Assembly (NCBI GenBank): GCA_019118325.1
Contig: DWZE01000042.1
Span: forward strand, 1-64,000
Source of the DNA: Candidatus Bacteroides intestinavium
GTDB taxonomy: Bacteria; Bacteroidota; Bacteroidia; Bacteroidales; Bacteroidaceae
Reading direction: 5' to 3'
Length of the DNA: 64,000 bases
Shown here: in pieces, positions 54,348-63,593 of the stretch
How positions within the stretch are numbered: position 1 is the first letter of the stretch
Layout of the letters: each line of letters starts with the position of its first letter
Translations under genes and position numbers: made by a program
Notes under the pieces: generated by a model
What the model was told of the DNA's origin: nothing
Databases searched by the model: none
What the model saw: the letters and a program-made list of their open reading frames with translations, nothing else

Positions 54348-54968
54348 TCAATATATCTGATACCGTATATCATAATAATACGGCACCACCGAACTTATGG
54401 CCGTGCTGGTACCCATATCCGAGGGGACAATCAGCTTGACGTGCGCCCGGTTGTAAATATAGTCCCACGGCACCAGCCAACCGGCAGGGACAGCCGTGCT
54501 CCCCCCCAGTACATACGAGGGATAATAGGCGGCATAGCCCGTGCTGGCATCGGTCAGGAAAATGCCGGCTATGGAGGTGGAAGAGACCGTATACCGGAAC
54601 CCTTCCAGCATGGAGGGCATCGTTATATTGGAATAATTCAAATAGTTGTCCAGGATGTTATATTCCGAAAAGCGTACCATAATCTCATCGTTGTTCTTTA
54701 CCGTATCGCCCTCAATGCCCTTGTCTATGATTTGCATATAGACACCACTGGCCAGCTGCACATATTCGTTACGGCTGACATCCGTCGTGGAATCCTGCGC
54801 GTAGAATTCGCTCTGCGAGATCACCACAATATTACTGTCCCGAATAAAGGCATTGATGGCATCGTCTTCTCTTTCTTTCATTTCGGCATAGGTCATCGTA
54901 TCGTCACACGCCTGGAAACCCACGCAAAGTGCCATCAACGTCAGAATAAATAAGGTAAGTTTCTTCAT
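54348..54968 (-). CDS. DUF4827-like lipoprotein
   Basis: A 206-residue lipoprotein: LFILTLMALCVGFQAC with lipobox Cys near 21. It resembles the Bacteroides DUF4827 family, which has a peptidyl-prolyl-isomerase-like fold as recalled, with MVRFSEYNIL, YLTDASTGYAAYYP and PWDYIYNRAHVKLIVPSDM-type parts. No catalytic claim is made. A -7 box TACTTTTG (- strand, 54993-55000) is 25 bp upstream. Confidence 0.85.
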   Translation of the reverse strand: MKKLTLFILTLMALCVGFQACDDTMTYAEMKEREDDAINAFIRDSNIVVISQSEFYAQDSTTDVSRNEYVQLASGVYMQIIDKGIEGDTVKNNDEIMVRFSEYNILDNYLNYSNITMPSMLEGFRYTVSSTSIAGIFLTDASTGYAAYYPSYVLGGSTAVPAGWLVPWDYIYNRAHVKLIVPSDMGTSTAISSVVPYYYDIRYQIY

Positions 54969-55071
54969 TATCTATCTCTATGAATTATGTGACAAAAGTA
55001 TCTGATTTCGGGGAAACGTAGATGGATTTGAAGCTAATGTTCGTATCTTTTAACCTTTCCCGCAGGGGTTT

Positions 55072-56112
55072 TTACGATTTTGTTTCGAGGAGAAGGGGCT
55101 TATACTGCGCCAAGGCAGCCTCAAAGAGCTCCCGAGCCTCCTCCATCGTCCCGTAGAATTCACCGCCTGAAGCATTAAGATGACCGCCGCCGTTGAAAAA
55201 CTCGGCCGCCAACTGGTTGCAGGGGAAGGTACCCACCGAACGGAGCGAAATCTTTATCATAGGTTTCTCCGTATCCTCACGCAGGAAGCAGGACAGCACC
55301 ACGTTCTTGATGCTCAACGGGATGTTGACGAATCCCTCACTATCGCCCCGGATATAGTTGAAACGCCGCTGCTCCTTCTTGGTCAACGAGATGAGAGCCG
55401 CATTGCAATCCGTATAGACACGCATCTGGCTGAGGACATAGCCCATCAGGCGCAGGCGGCTCTCGGAATAGGTATTGAACACCTTGCGATAGATGGCATC
55501 CTTATCAATGCCCTTGGTGAGCAGTTCGCTGATGATGAAATAAATCTCGCGGTTGTTCGAGTTATAGGTGAAGCCGCCCGTATCGGTCATCATGCCCGTA
55601 TAGATACATTCGGCTGCCTCCTTGCTGATGTCGTCGAAGTAACCCATCCGGCAAATGAGGCGGAACACCAATTCGGAGGTGGAAGAAATTTCCGGGTGTG
55701 AGATGATGATTTGCGCGAAATCCTCCGGATCCAGGTGGTGGTCCACGAGCAACTTGCGGGCAGGCGAAGCCAATACGGCCTCTCCCATCGCATCAATGCG
55801 ATGAATGGCATTGAAGTCCAGGCAACAGATGACGTCAGCCTCGGCAATGAGGCGGTCGGCAAAATCCTTGTACTTGTCATACTGCAGTATATCCTTGCTG
55901 CCCGGCATCCATTTCAAGAAATCGGGAAAGGCATTGGGAACGATGACATTGGCCGTCTTGTCCTGCGAACAAAGGAAATGCCACAGGCCCAGGGAGGAAC
56001 CGATGGCATCCCCATCGGGCGAGATGTGGGACACAATGACAAATTTTTCACCACGCTCCAACCATTTGGCAAAGTGGTCTATGTGGGCTTGTTTGATAAT
56101 TTTGCTCAACAT
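55072..56112 (-). CDS. DHH-family phosphoesterase (NrnA-like)
   Basis: A 346-residue DHH/DHHA1 protein, likely a nanoRNase and/or pAp phosphatase. IVSHISPDGDAIGSSLGLW is motif I, CCLDFNAIHR motif II, LLVDHHLDP (the DHH), and the C-terminal GGGHLNASGGEF the DHHA1 site. A -7 box TAATTTTG (- strand, 56141-56148) gives a short leader. Repeat B lies between it and comEC. Confidence 0.94.
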   Translation of the reverse strand: MLSKIIKQAHIDHFAKWLERGEKFVIVSHISPDGDAIGSSLGLWHFLCSQDKTANVIVPNAFPDFLKWMPGSKDILQYDKYKDFADRLIAEADVICCLDFNAIHRIDAMGEAVLASPARKLLVDHHLDPEDFAQIIISHPEISSTSELVFRLICRMGYFDDISKEAAECIYTGMMTDTGGFTYNSNNREIYFIISELLTKGIDKDAIYRKVFNTYSESRLRLMGYVLSQMRVYTDCNAALISLTKKEQRRFNYIRGDSEGFVNIPLSIKNVVLSCFLREDTEKPMIKISLRSVGTFPCNQLAAEFFNGGGHLNASGGEFYGTMEEARELFEAALAQYKPLLLETKS

Positions 56113-56265
56113 ATGGTTTTCAGACTTTGGGATTGAGGTGCAAAATTACAAAAAGGTTTGGGAATCCGAATATTTTCAGGCACGGATTTAGCTTCGCTCA
56201 AGATATTGTAAGTCGATGTTGAAGTGTAGTTTATACGATTCATGAATTTCGGAACTATTTTCAGG

Positions 56266-56697
56266 AGTGGATTAGTCGGGAAACTGATGGAAATAGAAGG
56301 GGAAAAGGGGAGAACCGGCAGTCAAAAAATGGACAGATGGGGTGGAACGGAGAAAGAAAACGTTTTGCCGGGCTATATAAGATAGGAATTGGACAGGAAT
56401 TGAACTTAAGTTGGAAGAGAGGTAAAAGAGAGGAGAAAGAGACCAGAAAGAGAGGAGAAAGAGAGGAAAAGCGAAGGAAGAAGGGCGGAGGTATCGCGGA
56501 GTGAGGACGGAGATATCGACGGACACGGGCGGGGATATCGGCGGATAAGGGCGGGGATATACCGGCTTTGCCGGGAGGAAGGGAATAATACAAGAAGCCC
56601 TGCAACCGCCGCAGGTGTTCCCCTACGGGGAGCCAGCAACGGATAAGCATAGTTCGACCCCTATGGGGTCGGCAGTGCGGGCGGGATGACGTTATTA
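56266..56697. repeat. Large dispersed repeat, copy B (with GATATC array)
   Basis: It matches 3336-3801 over most of its length: GGGAAACTGATGGAAATAGA, the GAGAGGAGAAAGAGA purine part, the array, and the GTGTTCCCCTACGGGG to GACGTTATTA end. It stops right at the comEC stop codon, and the shared sequence ends with GATGACGTTATTA. Copy A has about 35 bp that copy B lacks. Confidence 0.85.
56490..56561. repeat. GATATC array with 22-bp period (array 5)
   Basis: GGTATC at 56490 (degenerate), GATATC at 56512 and 56534, and GATATA at 56556, all 22 bp apart. It has the same decay pattern in the last unit as array 1. Confidence 0.9.
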
Positions 56698-56699
56698 CA

Positions 56700-58823
56700 T
56701 CACGGCAGGGGCACCCACAACGCCCCCTCCCTGTCCAGGGCATGAACGGGAATGCCCCGCCGGAGACATTCTTCCTCCATGCGGCGGCGGTAGTAGCCGG
56801 TGAAGGAGGCATCGAACACGACGTAGCGCACGTCGAAGAGGCGGTCCAGGTCGCCAAGGGTGCCGCGGTAACCCCGGCAGACATAGAGGTAGTCCACAGG
56901 CAGGAGGATGTCGGACCGCTTGCCGGCCCAACGGCCGTCGTGCAGGATGCAGACACGGCAACCGCCGTAGTGCAACAAGCCGTCGCGCACGGACAAGGCG
57001 GCATCGGCATATCCGTCTGCCACCGGCCGGGGGCTATCCAGGCGCAGACGCCGCCAATGGGGAGCCAGCGAACGGGACATGCGCTCCACATCGGGCAGGG
57101 TGTCCGCCCCTACCAGCCAGGATGCGCGCCCGCCGGAGAGGCAATGCACAGCCGGGACACGGCTGACGTGATAGAAGGCAAGCCCTCTGTCGGGCAAGGA
57201 GCGAAGCATGGCCAGGCCATGATAGGACACCATGACGCACAAAGACAGCAGCATCCAACGGAGCCGACGGGGCGTGGGACGCCGAAAAACAGCGTAGGAC
57301 AGCCCCAGGAAAAGATAAAACAACACCACATCCCACGCATCCACCCAAATGTCATCCAACGAGGCATAAGGCAAACGCTCCACCCACCGCAAGCCCTCGT
57401 TCTGCAGCCAGACCAAGCAGTCCAACGCCCGGGCCACCCCCATCTGGACGGCGGGCAGCGGCGTCAGCAACAGGAGCAATACGGCGACATAGAGTATCAG
57501 CGAGGCCAGGGGAACCACCCACAAGTTGCTGAGCAGGAAATGGGTGGAGAAACGGCCGAAATAGAGCAACACGAGCGGCGCCGTCCCCACCTGGGCCGCC
57601 ACAGACACCGTCATCAGGCCCCACACATAGCGGCACAAGCGGTTGCGGGGCTGCCAGGCGCGATACAGCAGAGGCTGCAAACACAGAATGGCGGCCAACG
57701 AGAGAAAAGATAGTTGGAAACTGACCTCGAACAGCCACATCGGCCGGACCAGCAGCATCAGGAAGGCTGTGGCAAACAACGAATGGAGCGTCAGCAACTT
57801 CTCGGACTGCAAGGATGCCAGGGCCAGGAGAGAGAACATCGTGACCGAACGCACCACGGGCGAGGCCAGGCCGGTGAAGAAGGCAAATGCCCACAAGAAC
57901 AGCACGACCGCAAACATCAGCGGCAGGTGTGTCCAGCGCCACCGCCTCCACACCGGACGAAGCAGAAAAAGAAGGAGGACATACAGAAAACCGATGTGCA
58001 ACCCCGACAACGACAACACATGGCTGGCGCCGGAAACGGAATAAGTCTCTACGATGTCTTCGCCCAGCTTATCCTGATCGCCCACGGTCAGGGCGGAAAG
58101 CACCGTCAGTTCATTGCCCCGGAAACCCAGACGGCGATAGAGAGCGACCACCTGCGCCCGATAGTCCAACGCCATCTGCCGGAGCGTGCGCGTGGAGTCG
58201 TGCCCCACGACCTGCCAATGTCCCGCAGGCACATAGGCCGTCCCGCTCACTCCCTGCCTGCGCAGGTAGCGCCCGTAGTCGAACTCATCGGGATTGCCCT
58301 GATTGCGCGGCAATGACAGGCGTGCGGAGAGTAACAACTCATCGCCCCGGCGCAAACGCGCGGACGCAGAATCTTTGGGAAAATACAGGAGGAACAGGGG
58401 CGGACGGCTTTCAGCCCGGAAGGTATCGCCCGCATAGACGCCCCGCACGCGGGCCGGACAGAGACGGCTACGCTCCTTCTCTTCCGGAGACTCGGCGATA
58501 CGCACCCGGCAAACAACCTCTGACGGAGGATAGTCGCGCACGACAGCCGCCCCCTGCCAGGCCGCCAGCTGAAAACCAATCAACAGCCATCCCACACAAG
58601 CCCCGCCCCCATAGAGCACAGGCCAACCGCGGCGATGGCACAGATACATCCCCAGCAGCCACAGGGCAGCCGCTCCACAGAAGTACCCCCACGGGCAAGG
58701 GTGCGGGAAGGCATCTCCCCACACAATCCCTGCCACCAGTGGCAACAGCAGCCTCAGAAAAGGCTGCCGCCGCAGAGCCTCCACCGCCTCTGTCCACACG
58801 GTCAGAGATTTTTCAAGGCCCAA
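56700..58823 (-). CDS. comEC: ComEC/Rec2 family DNA-uptake channel protein
   Basis: A polytopic membrane protein for DNA transfer across the inner membrane. The 707 residues comprise membrane helices, the DUF4131-like part, and the competence core (SGASHVLSLSGLHIGFLYVL; FFTGLASPVVRSVTMFSLLA). The C-terminal 150 residues hold the place of the MBL-like domain but lack the HxHxDH metal motif. The start is TTG at 58823 overlapping rpe or GTG at 58799 just after the rpe stop. Confidence 0.9.
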   Translation of the reverse strand: MGLEKSLTVWTEAVEALRRQPFLRLLLPLVAGIVWGDAFPHPCPWGYFCGAAALWLLGMYLCHRRGWPVLYGGGACVGWLLIGFQLAAWQGAAVVRDYPPSEVVCRVRIAESPEEKERSRLCPARVRGVYAGDTFRAESRPPLFLLYFPKDSASARLRRGDELLLSARLSLPRNQGNPDEFDYGRYLRRQGVSGTAYVPAGHWQVVGHDSTRTLRQMALDYRAQVVALYRRLGFRGNELTVLSALTVGDQDKLGEDIVETYSVSGASHVLSLSGLHIGFLYVLLLFLLRPVWRRWRWTHLPLMFAVVLFLWAFAFFTGLASPVVRSVTMFSLLALASLQSEKLLTLHSLFATAFLMLLVRPMWLFEVSFQLSFLSLAAILCLQPLLYRAWQPRNRLCRYVWGLMTVSVAAQVGTAPLVLLYFGRFSTHFLLSNLWVVPLASLILYVAVLLLLLTPLPAVQMGVARALDCLVWLQNEGLRWVERLPYASLDDIWVDAWDVVLFYLFLGLSYAVFRRPTPRRLRWMLLSLCVMVSYHGLAMLRSLPDRGLAFYHVSRVPAVHCLSGGRASWLVGADTLPDVERMSRSLAPHWRRLRLDSPRPVADGYADAALSVRDGLLHYGGCRVCILHDGRWAGKRSDILLPVDYLYVCRGYRGTLGDLDRLFDVRYVVFDASFTGYYRRRMEEECLRRGIPVHALDREGALWVPLP

Positions 58824-59452
58824 ATGGCCTTCACGGGGTCAGTGGCCGAAAAGACGGCATTACCCACCACGAGGATGTCGGCTCCGGCTTCAATCAGCCT
58901 GGCCCCGGTCTCCAGATTGACACCGCCATCCACCTCGATGAGGGCCTCTGAACCGGTCTGCGTCAGCAGTTCGCGAAGTTCGCGCACCTTGTCCACGGTG
59001 TGCTCAATGAACTTCTGTCCACCGAAACCGGGATTGACCCCCATCACCAGCACCATGTAGAGGTCGCCCACGATGTCCTTCAGCAAGGAAACAGGTGTGG
59101 CGGGATTGATGGTGACGGCCGGTTGCATGCCGGCATCGCGAATCTGCTGCACCACGCGGTGCAGATGGGGACAGGCCTCGTAATGCACATTCATCACGTG
59201 CGCTCCCAAGGCTTTCACCTCGGGGATGAACTTCTCGGGCTGTACGATCATCAGATGTACGTCCAGAGGCTTCCGGGTCAGACGGGCCACGTGCTTCAAG
59301 ACGGGAAAGCCAAAGGAAATGTTGGGCACGAACACACCGTCCATGATGTCCAGGTGAATCCAGTCTGCCTCACTACGGTTCAGCATGTCCATCTCGCCAG
59401 TCAGGTCGCTGAAGTTGGCGGAGAGGATGGAGGGGGAAATGATGGGTTTCAT
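58802..59452 (-). CDS. rpe: Ribulose-phosphate 3-epimerase
   Basis: Pentose-phosphate pathway enzyme, 216 residues. ISPSILSANFSDL, WIHLDIMDGVFVPNISFGF, DVHLMIVQPE, VMGVNPGFGGQKFIEHT and IEVDGGVNLETG show the metal-binding His and Asp residues. It is immediately followed by comEC. Confidence 0.97.
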   Translation of the reverse strand: MKPIISPSILSANFSDLTGEMDMLNRSEADWIHLDIMDGVFVPNISFGFPVLKHVARLTRKPLDVHLMIVQPEKFIPEVKALGAHVMNVHYEACPHLHRVVQQIRDAGMQPAVTINPATPVSLLKDIVGDLYMVLVMGVNPGFGGQKFIEHTVDKVRELRELLTQTGSEALIEVDGGVNLETGARLIEAGADILVVGNAVFSATDPVKAIWALKNL

Positions 59453-59489
59453 TTGAGTTTTTGAGTTTTTAAGTTGATAAGTTTTGGGT

Positions 59490-59650
59490 TGATAAGGGAG
59501 GCAGAAGGAGTTATCACTTCGTTCAAGGAGTCAGAGGGAGTTACCGCTTCGCTTGGGGAGTTAGAGGCCGATACTTTGTTACGCGTCATCGCCGGACCAA
59601 CTATTGGCCTCTAACTCCCTGTAACTCCTTCTAACTCCCTCTAACTCCTT
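59490..59650. repeat. Low-complexity inverted repeat, AGTTA family (copy 5)
   Basis: GGAGTTATCACTTCG, GAGTCAGAGGGAGTTACC and CTTGGGGAGTTAGAGGCC face GGCCTCTAACTCCCTGTAAC and TCCTTCTAACTCCCTC in 10-bp steps. It starts past the rpe start and ends just before the fmt stop, so it is downstream of fmt. Confidence 0.75.
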
Positions 59651-59655
59651 CCTAA

Positions 59656-60624
59656 TCACTCCACGCGGGCAGGCTCGGCCATCCGGAAACCACGCAGCAG
59701 TTCGTCCACGTGAAGGCGTTTCTTGCCGGGCAACTGCAAGGAGCGGATGCCCAAGAGGCCATCCCTGACAGCCACGCGTAGATAGGTCTTGCCGTCGGTC
59801 AGTACCGTCCCCACAGGCAAGCCATGCGCGCCGGGCAGTTTCTCGGCTTCGAAAACCTTCAGCACCACAGGTTCCTGACCGGGCTGATGCAACTCGGTCC
59901 AGGCAGCCGGATAGGGTGCCAGGCCCCGGACAAAGTCATAAACCTGCTTGAGGGGCCGGTCCCAGTCGATGCGGCAGGTATCCTTGAATATCTTGGGGGC
60001 AGGACGCAAGGGTTCGGCCGCAGGCATTTGCTCCTGAGGAATGGAAGTCACGCTCCCTGCCAGGATGGCATCCACGGTCTCCACCACTACCCGGCCGCCC
60101 AACTGCATCAGCCGGTCGTGCACCGTGCCCGCATCGTCCGTATCGGCAATAGGCACGCGCTCTTGACGGATGACCTCGCCCGTGTCTATCTCGTGCTTCA
60201 GGAAAAAAGTAGTGACACCGGTCTCTGTATCGCCGTTGATGACAGCCCAGTTGATAGGCGCCGCACCGCGGTATTGGGGCAAAAGGGAGGCGTGCAGGTT
60301 GAACGTGCCCAGGCGGGGCATGGCCCACACCACCTCGGGCAGCATCCGGAAGGCAACGACCACCTGCAAGTCGGCCCTCCAGGCGCGGAGCTGCGCGAGG
60401 AAGGCTTCATCCTTCAGCTTCTCGGGCTGCAACAGGGGCAGGCCGTGTGCCAGGGCGTATTGCTTGACGGGCGACTGCTGCAACCGATGGCCGCGTCCGG
60501 CAGGTTTGTCGGGCATGGTGATGACACCCACTACGTTGTAGCCGCCCTCCACCAGGCAGCGCAGGGACTCCACCGCAAAGTCGGGTGTGCCCATATAGAC
60601 GATTCGCAAGTCTTCTTTCTTCAT
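59656..60624 (-). CDS. fmt: Methionyl-tRNA formyltransferase
   Basis: It formylates initiator Met-tRNA. The 322-residue protein starts MKKEDLRIVYMGTPDFAVES; FNLHASLLPQYRGAAPINWA holds the catalytic Asn and His, and FFLKHEIDTGEV the Asp. The C-terminal oligonucleotide-binding part is present. Upstream in-frame codons (to 60681) run into repeat sequence and are excluded. The initiator tRNA is at 20 kb in the same window. Confidence 0.96.
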   Translation of the reverse strand: MKKEDLRIVYMGTPDFAVESLRCLVEGGYNVVGVITMPDKPAGRGHRLQQSPVKQYALAHGLPLLQPEKLKDEAFLAQLRAWRADLQVVVAFRMLPEVVWAMPRLGTFNLHASLLPQYRGAAPINWAVINGDTETGVTTFFLKHEIDTGEVIRQERVPIADTDDAGTVHDRLMQLGGRVVVETVDAILAGSVTSIPQEQMPAAEPLRPAPKIFKDTCRIDWDRPLKQVYDFVRGLAPYPAAWTELHQPGQEPVVLKVFEAEKLPGAHGLPVGTVLTDGKTYLRVAVRDGLLGIRSLQLPGKKRLHVDELLRGFRMAEPARVE

Positions 60625-60674
60625 ACACATAAGTAAATCGCAAGAATTAAATGATAATTTGTCGGTTAGGTTTT

Positions 60675-60783
60675 TAGGCACGGATTACGCGGATTTCACG
60701 GATTTTTTCATTATAAAACGCTGATTCCATTGATTATATAAATAATAATATATCCGTGAAATCCGCGTAATCCGCGCCTAAAC
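60675..60783. repeat. GCGGATTACGCGG inverted repeat (copy 4)
   Basis: TTAGGCACGGATTACGCGGA faces GAAATCCGCGTAATCCGCGC. The loop carries TTATAAAACGCTGATTCC and ATTGATTATATAAATAATAA, matching copy 3. It lies upstream of fmt. Confidence 0.8.
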
Positions 60784-60849
60784 TAAACTGCTATTTATCA
60801 TATAAACTAAATATCAACATCTGCTTATTTATTTGGTTTCTATTTCAAA

Positions 60850-60985
60850 GGGGTTAGAGGGAGTTAGAAGGAGTTATCGCTCCGCTTGGGGAGTTAAAAG
60901 CCAATACCTTTGACGTTATCGCCGGACCAACTATCGGCCTATAACTCCTTATAACTCCCTCTAACCTCCTCTAATTATACCCCCC
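60850..60985. repeat. Low-complexity inverted repeat, AGTTA family (copy 6)
   Basis: GGGGTTAGAGGGAGTTAGAA and GGAGTTATCGCTCCGCTTGG face ATAACTCCCTCTAACCTCCT. GGACCAACTATCGGCC is shared with copies 3 and 5. It lies just past the ClC gene stop. Confidence 0.75.
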
Positions 60986-61019
60986 TCTAACTCCTTTATG
61001 ACTCTCCCTCCCCTCACGC

Positions 61020-62828
61020 TTACTCATCCGAGAAATGTACCAATACCTCGCGATAGGCATTGAACACCTTGGATTTCGAGACGAATCCCAGGTAGTGGCC
61101 TTCGGCATCGACCACGGGCAGGTTCCACGCCTGGGTATCGTCGAAGATGCGCATCACCTGTTCCATGCTGTCCGTGTCATGCAGGCGGGCGGGAGGAAGG
61201 GTCATGAGCCGCTCCACCGTGAAGCGGTGGTATAGCTCCTGGCGGAACATGATATTGCGGATGTCGTCCAGGGGGATGATGCCCAGCAGGCGGTTGTCCG
61301 CATCGACCACGGGGAAGATATTGCGGTGCGCATGGGCGATGATGCCCACCAGGTTGCCCAGGTCCATGTCCGGACGGACGGGCGTGAAGTCCCGCTCCAC
61401 CACGTCGTCCACCTTCATGAGGGTCAGGACGGATTTGTCCTTATTGTGCGTCAGCAGCTCGCCCTTCTTGGCCAGGCGCATGGAGTAGATGCTATGCGGC
61501 TCGAAAACGATAATGGTCAGGTAGGAGCTGACGGAGACAATCATCAGCGGCAGAAAAAGGTCATAGCCGCCGGTCAGCTCGGCAATGAGAAACACACCTG
61601 TCAGGGGAGCGTGCATCACGCCGCTCATCACGCCGGCCATGCCCATGAGCGCGAAGTTCTTCTCGGGCAGAAAAGGCGTCATGTCAAATTCATTGCTGAA
61701 GTGGGAGAACACGAATCCCGCGATGCAACCCAGATAGAGCGAGGGCGCGAAGATACCGCCGCAACCGCCTCCGCCATTGGTGGCGCTGGAGGCAAAGACC
61801 TTGAAGACGATGATGAGCATCAGGTAGAACAACAGCAGGTTGCCGTGGCCGTAGAAGAGGGAATTGTTCATCACCGTATTCCATTCGGCATCGCTCACCC
61901 CGTTCAGCAACAGCTCTATCGTGTCATACCCCTCGCCGTAGAGCGGGGGAAAGAGGAAAATCAGGATGCTCAGCATGGAGCCGCCCAGCAACAGTTTTTT
62001 CCACGGCGTCTTCAGGCGGCCGAACACGCCTTCCACCCGGCTCATGGCCCGCGTGAAGTAGAGCGACACCAGACCGCAGAAGATGCCCAAAAGAATGACG
62101 TAGGGAATGCGCCCCAATGCAAAGGGTTCGTCGAGATGGAAGCGGAACAAAGCTTCCTGCCCGGTGACGATGTAGGACAGCGTGGCTGCAGTGACCGACG
62201 AAATGAGCAAGGGCAGCAACGAGGTCATCGTCAGGTCTATCATCAGCACCTCCAGCGTGAACACCAGGCCTGCAATGGGAGCCTTGAAGATGCCGGCCAC
62301 CGCGCCTGCCGCGCCGCATCCCACGAGAAGCATCAGCGTGCGGTGTTCCATCTTGAAGAGTCCGCCCAGATTGGACCCGATGGCCGAGCCTGTCAGCACG
62401 ATGGGGGCCTCGGCTCCTACCGATCCGCCAAATCCGATGGTGATGGAACTGGCCAGGATGGACGACCAGGTATTATGCGGCTTGATGCGCCCCTGACGGC
62501 GCGAGATGGCATAGAGTATCTTGGTGACGCCGTGGCCGATGTCGTCCTTCACCACGTAGCGCACGAAGAGCCCCGTCAGGAGAATGCCCACCACGGGATA
62601 GACCAGGTAGAGGTAGTTGGCCTCGGTGGTGTCGAAGTGGTCGGTCAGGAATATTTGTATCCAGTGTATCAGTTGCTTCAGCAACAGGGCCGCCAAGGCA
62701 GTGCCGATGCCTACCACGAAACTCAGCATCAGGATGAAGCGGCGTTCCTTGATGTGCTGTTCACGCCATTGGACGAGGCGGGGCAGCCAGTTCCTCACAT
62801 TATTGAATATATAGGATACTTTCTCCAT
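61020..62828 (-). CDS. ClC-family chloride channel/antiporter with CBS domains
   Basis: A 602-residue protein with a ClC membrane core (GFGGSVGAEAPIVLTGSAIG holds the chloride-binding loop; GGGCGGIFAPSLYLGCIAG the second) and two C-terminal CBS domains (from about residue 450; NIFPVVDADNRLLGIIPLDD and AWNLPVVDAEGHYLGFVSKS). The start ATG at 62828 lies 2 bp past the upstream stop; the GTG at 62834 is less likely. Transport of Cl or another anion cannot be fixed. Confidence 0.95.
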   Translation of the reverse strand: MEKVSYIFNNVRNWLPRLVQWREQHIKERRFILMLSFVVGIGTALAALLLKQLIHWIQIFLTDHFDTTEANYLYLVYPVVGILLTGLFVRYVVKDDIGHGVTKILYAISRRQGRIKPHNTWSSILASSITIGFGGSVGAEAPIVLTGSAIGSNLGGLFKMEHRTLMLLVGCGAAGAVAGIFKAPIAGLVFTLEVLMIDLTMTSLLPLLISSVTAATLSYIVTGQEALFRFHLDEPFALGRIPYVILLGIFCGLVSLYFTRAMSRVEGVFGRLKTPWKKLLLGGSMLSILIFLFPPLYGEGYDTIELLLNGVSDAEWNTVMNNSLFYGHGNLLLFYLMLIIVFKVFASSATNGGGGCGGIFAPSLYLGCIAGFVFSHFSNEFDMTPFLPEKNFALMGMAGVMSGVMHAPLTGVFLIAELTGGYDLFLPLMIVSVSSYLTIIVFEPHSIYSMRLAKKGELLTHNKDKSVLTLMKVDDVVERDFTPVRPDMDLGNLVGIIAHAHRNIFPVVDADNRLLGIIPLDDIRNIMFRQELYHRFTVERLMTLPPARLHDTDSMEQVMRIFDDTQAWNLPVVDAEGHYLGFVSKSKVFNAYREVLVHFSDE

Positions 62829-62830
62829 GC

Positions 62831-63406
62831 TCACTCCCGGATAATCTTGACCTCGCCGCCGCTGCCCAGCTTGATGATAGACGAGGGGCGGGCGGGCGTT
62901 GTTTCCGTGCGGCGTGCCTCGACGATGTAGTCCACAGCGTTCTTAATCTCCTCGCTAATCTCTGCGAAAGTGCGGGGCGAGGGTTGCCCGCTGACATTGG
63001 CAGAGGTAGATACGACAGCCTTGCGGAAGCGGAAGCACAAGGCCCGCGAAAACTCCTCGGCCGTGACGCGGATGCCCACACTGCCATCCTCGGCCAAGAG
63101 GTTGGGCGCCAGGTGGCGCGCGCCGCTATAGATGACGGTCAGAGGCTTATCGGCCACGTCCAGCAGGTCCCAAGCCACGGAAGGCACATCCTGCACGTAA
63201 TAGTCTACCTTGACCGCCGAGTCCACCAGCACCAGCATGGCCTTGCTGTCTGTCCGGCGCTTTATCTCGTAGACGCGGCGCACCGCCTCCTCGTTGGTGG
63301 CGTCGCATCCCAGGCCCCAGATGGTGTCGGTGGGGTATAGGATGACCCCACCCTCCTGCATCACCCGGCAGGCCCGCTTGATGTCTTCTATCCAGTCTTT
63401 GTTCAT
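62831..63406 (-). CDS. Sua5/YciO/YrdC (TsaC-type) threonylcarbamoyl-AMP synthase
   Basis: It makes threonylcarbamoyl-AMP for the t6A base of tRNA, or is a YciO-like relative. The 191-residue protein shows GGVILYPTDTIWGLGCDA, RRTDSKAMLVL, KPLTVIYSG and GIRVTAEEFSRAL, and VSTSANVSGQPSP. The start is MNKDWIEDIKRA; a -7 box TACTTTTG (- strand, 63432-63439) is 25 bp upstream and excludes longer frames. Confidence 0.94.
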   Translation of the reverse strand: MNKDWIEDIKRACRVMQEGGVILYPTDTIWGLGCDATNEEAVRRVYEIKRRTDSKAMLVLVDSAVKVDYYVQDVPSVAWDLLDVADKPLTVIYSGARHLAPNLLAEDGSVGIRVTAEEFSRALCFRFRKAVVSTSANVSGQPSPRTFAEISEEIKNAVDYIVEARRTETTPARPSSIIKLGSGGEVKIIRE

Positions 63407-63497
63407 TACACTATCTGATTTGATTGACGCGCAAAAGTACGAATAAGTATCCATAAAGCCGCGCAAATGCATTAAATAATGTAAGAAAAGCCCCCTC

Positions 63498-63593
63498 CTA
63501 CCTGATGCAGCTGGACACGCCGAAAGCGGTGGCGACAATGCTCAGCACGCTCAGGAGCGTCTGCAAGATGAACTTCCAGGTTTCTTTCTTCAT
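63498..63593 (-). CDS. Smalltalk-type 31-residue peptide
   Basis: A 31-codon gene: MKKETWKFILQTLLSVLSIV, then ATAFGVSSCIR. It matches the Bacteroides 'smalltalk' protein pattern (KKETWKFIIQTLLSVL...TSC) known from small envelope/phage-like clusters with a lipobox-like SSC. No amidase, HU or DUF4248 partner is adjacent here. Its own promoter is not clear. Function is unknown. Confidence 0.8.
   Translation of the reverse strand: MKKETWKFILQTLLSVLSIVATAFGVSSCIR

Noticed and set aside
61326-62930. 534-codon antisense frame over the ClC gene
   Set aside because: His/Gln-rich shadow text; the - strand encodes clear ClC and CBS motifs.
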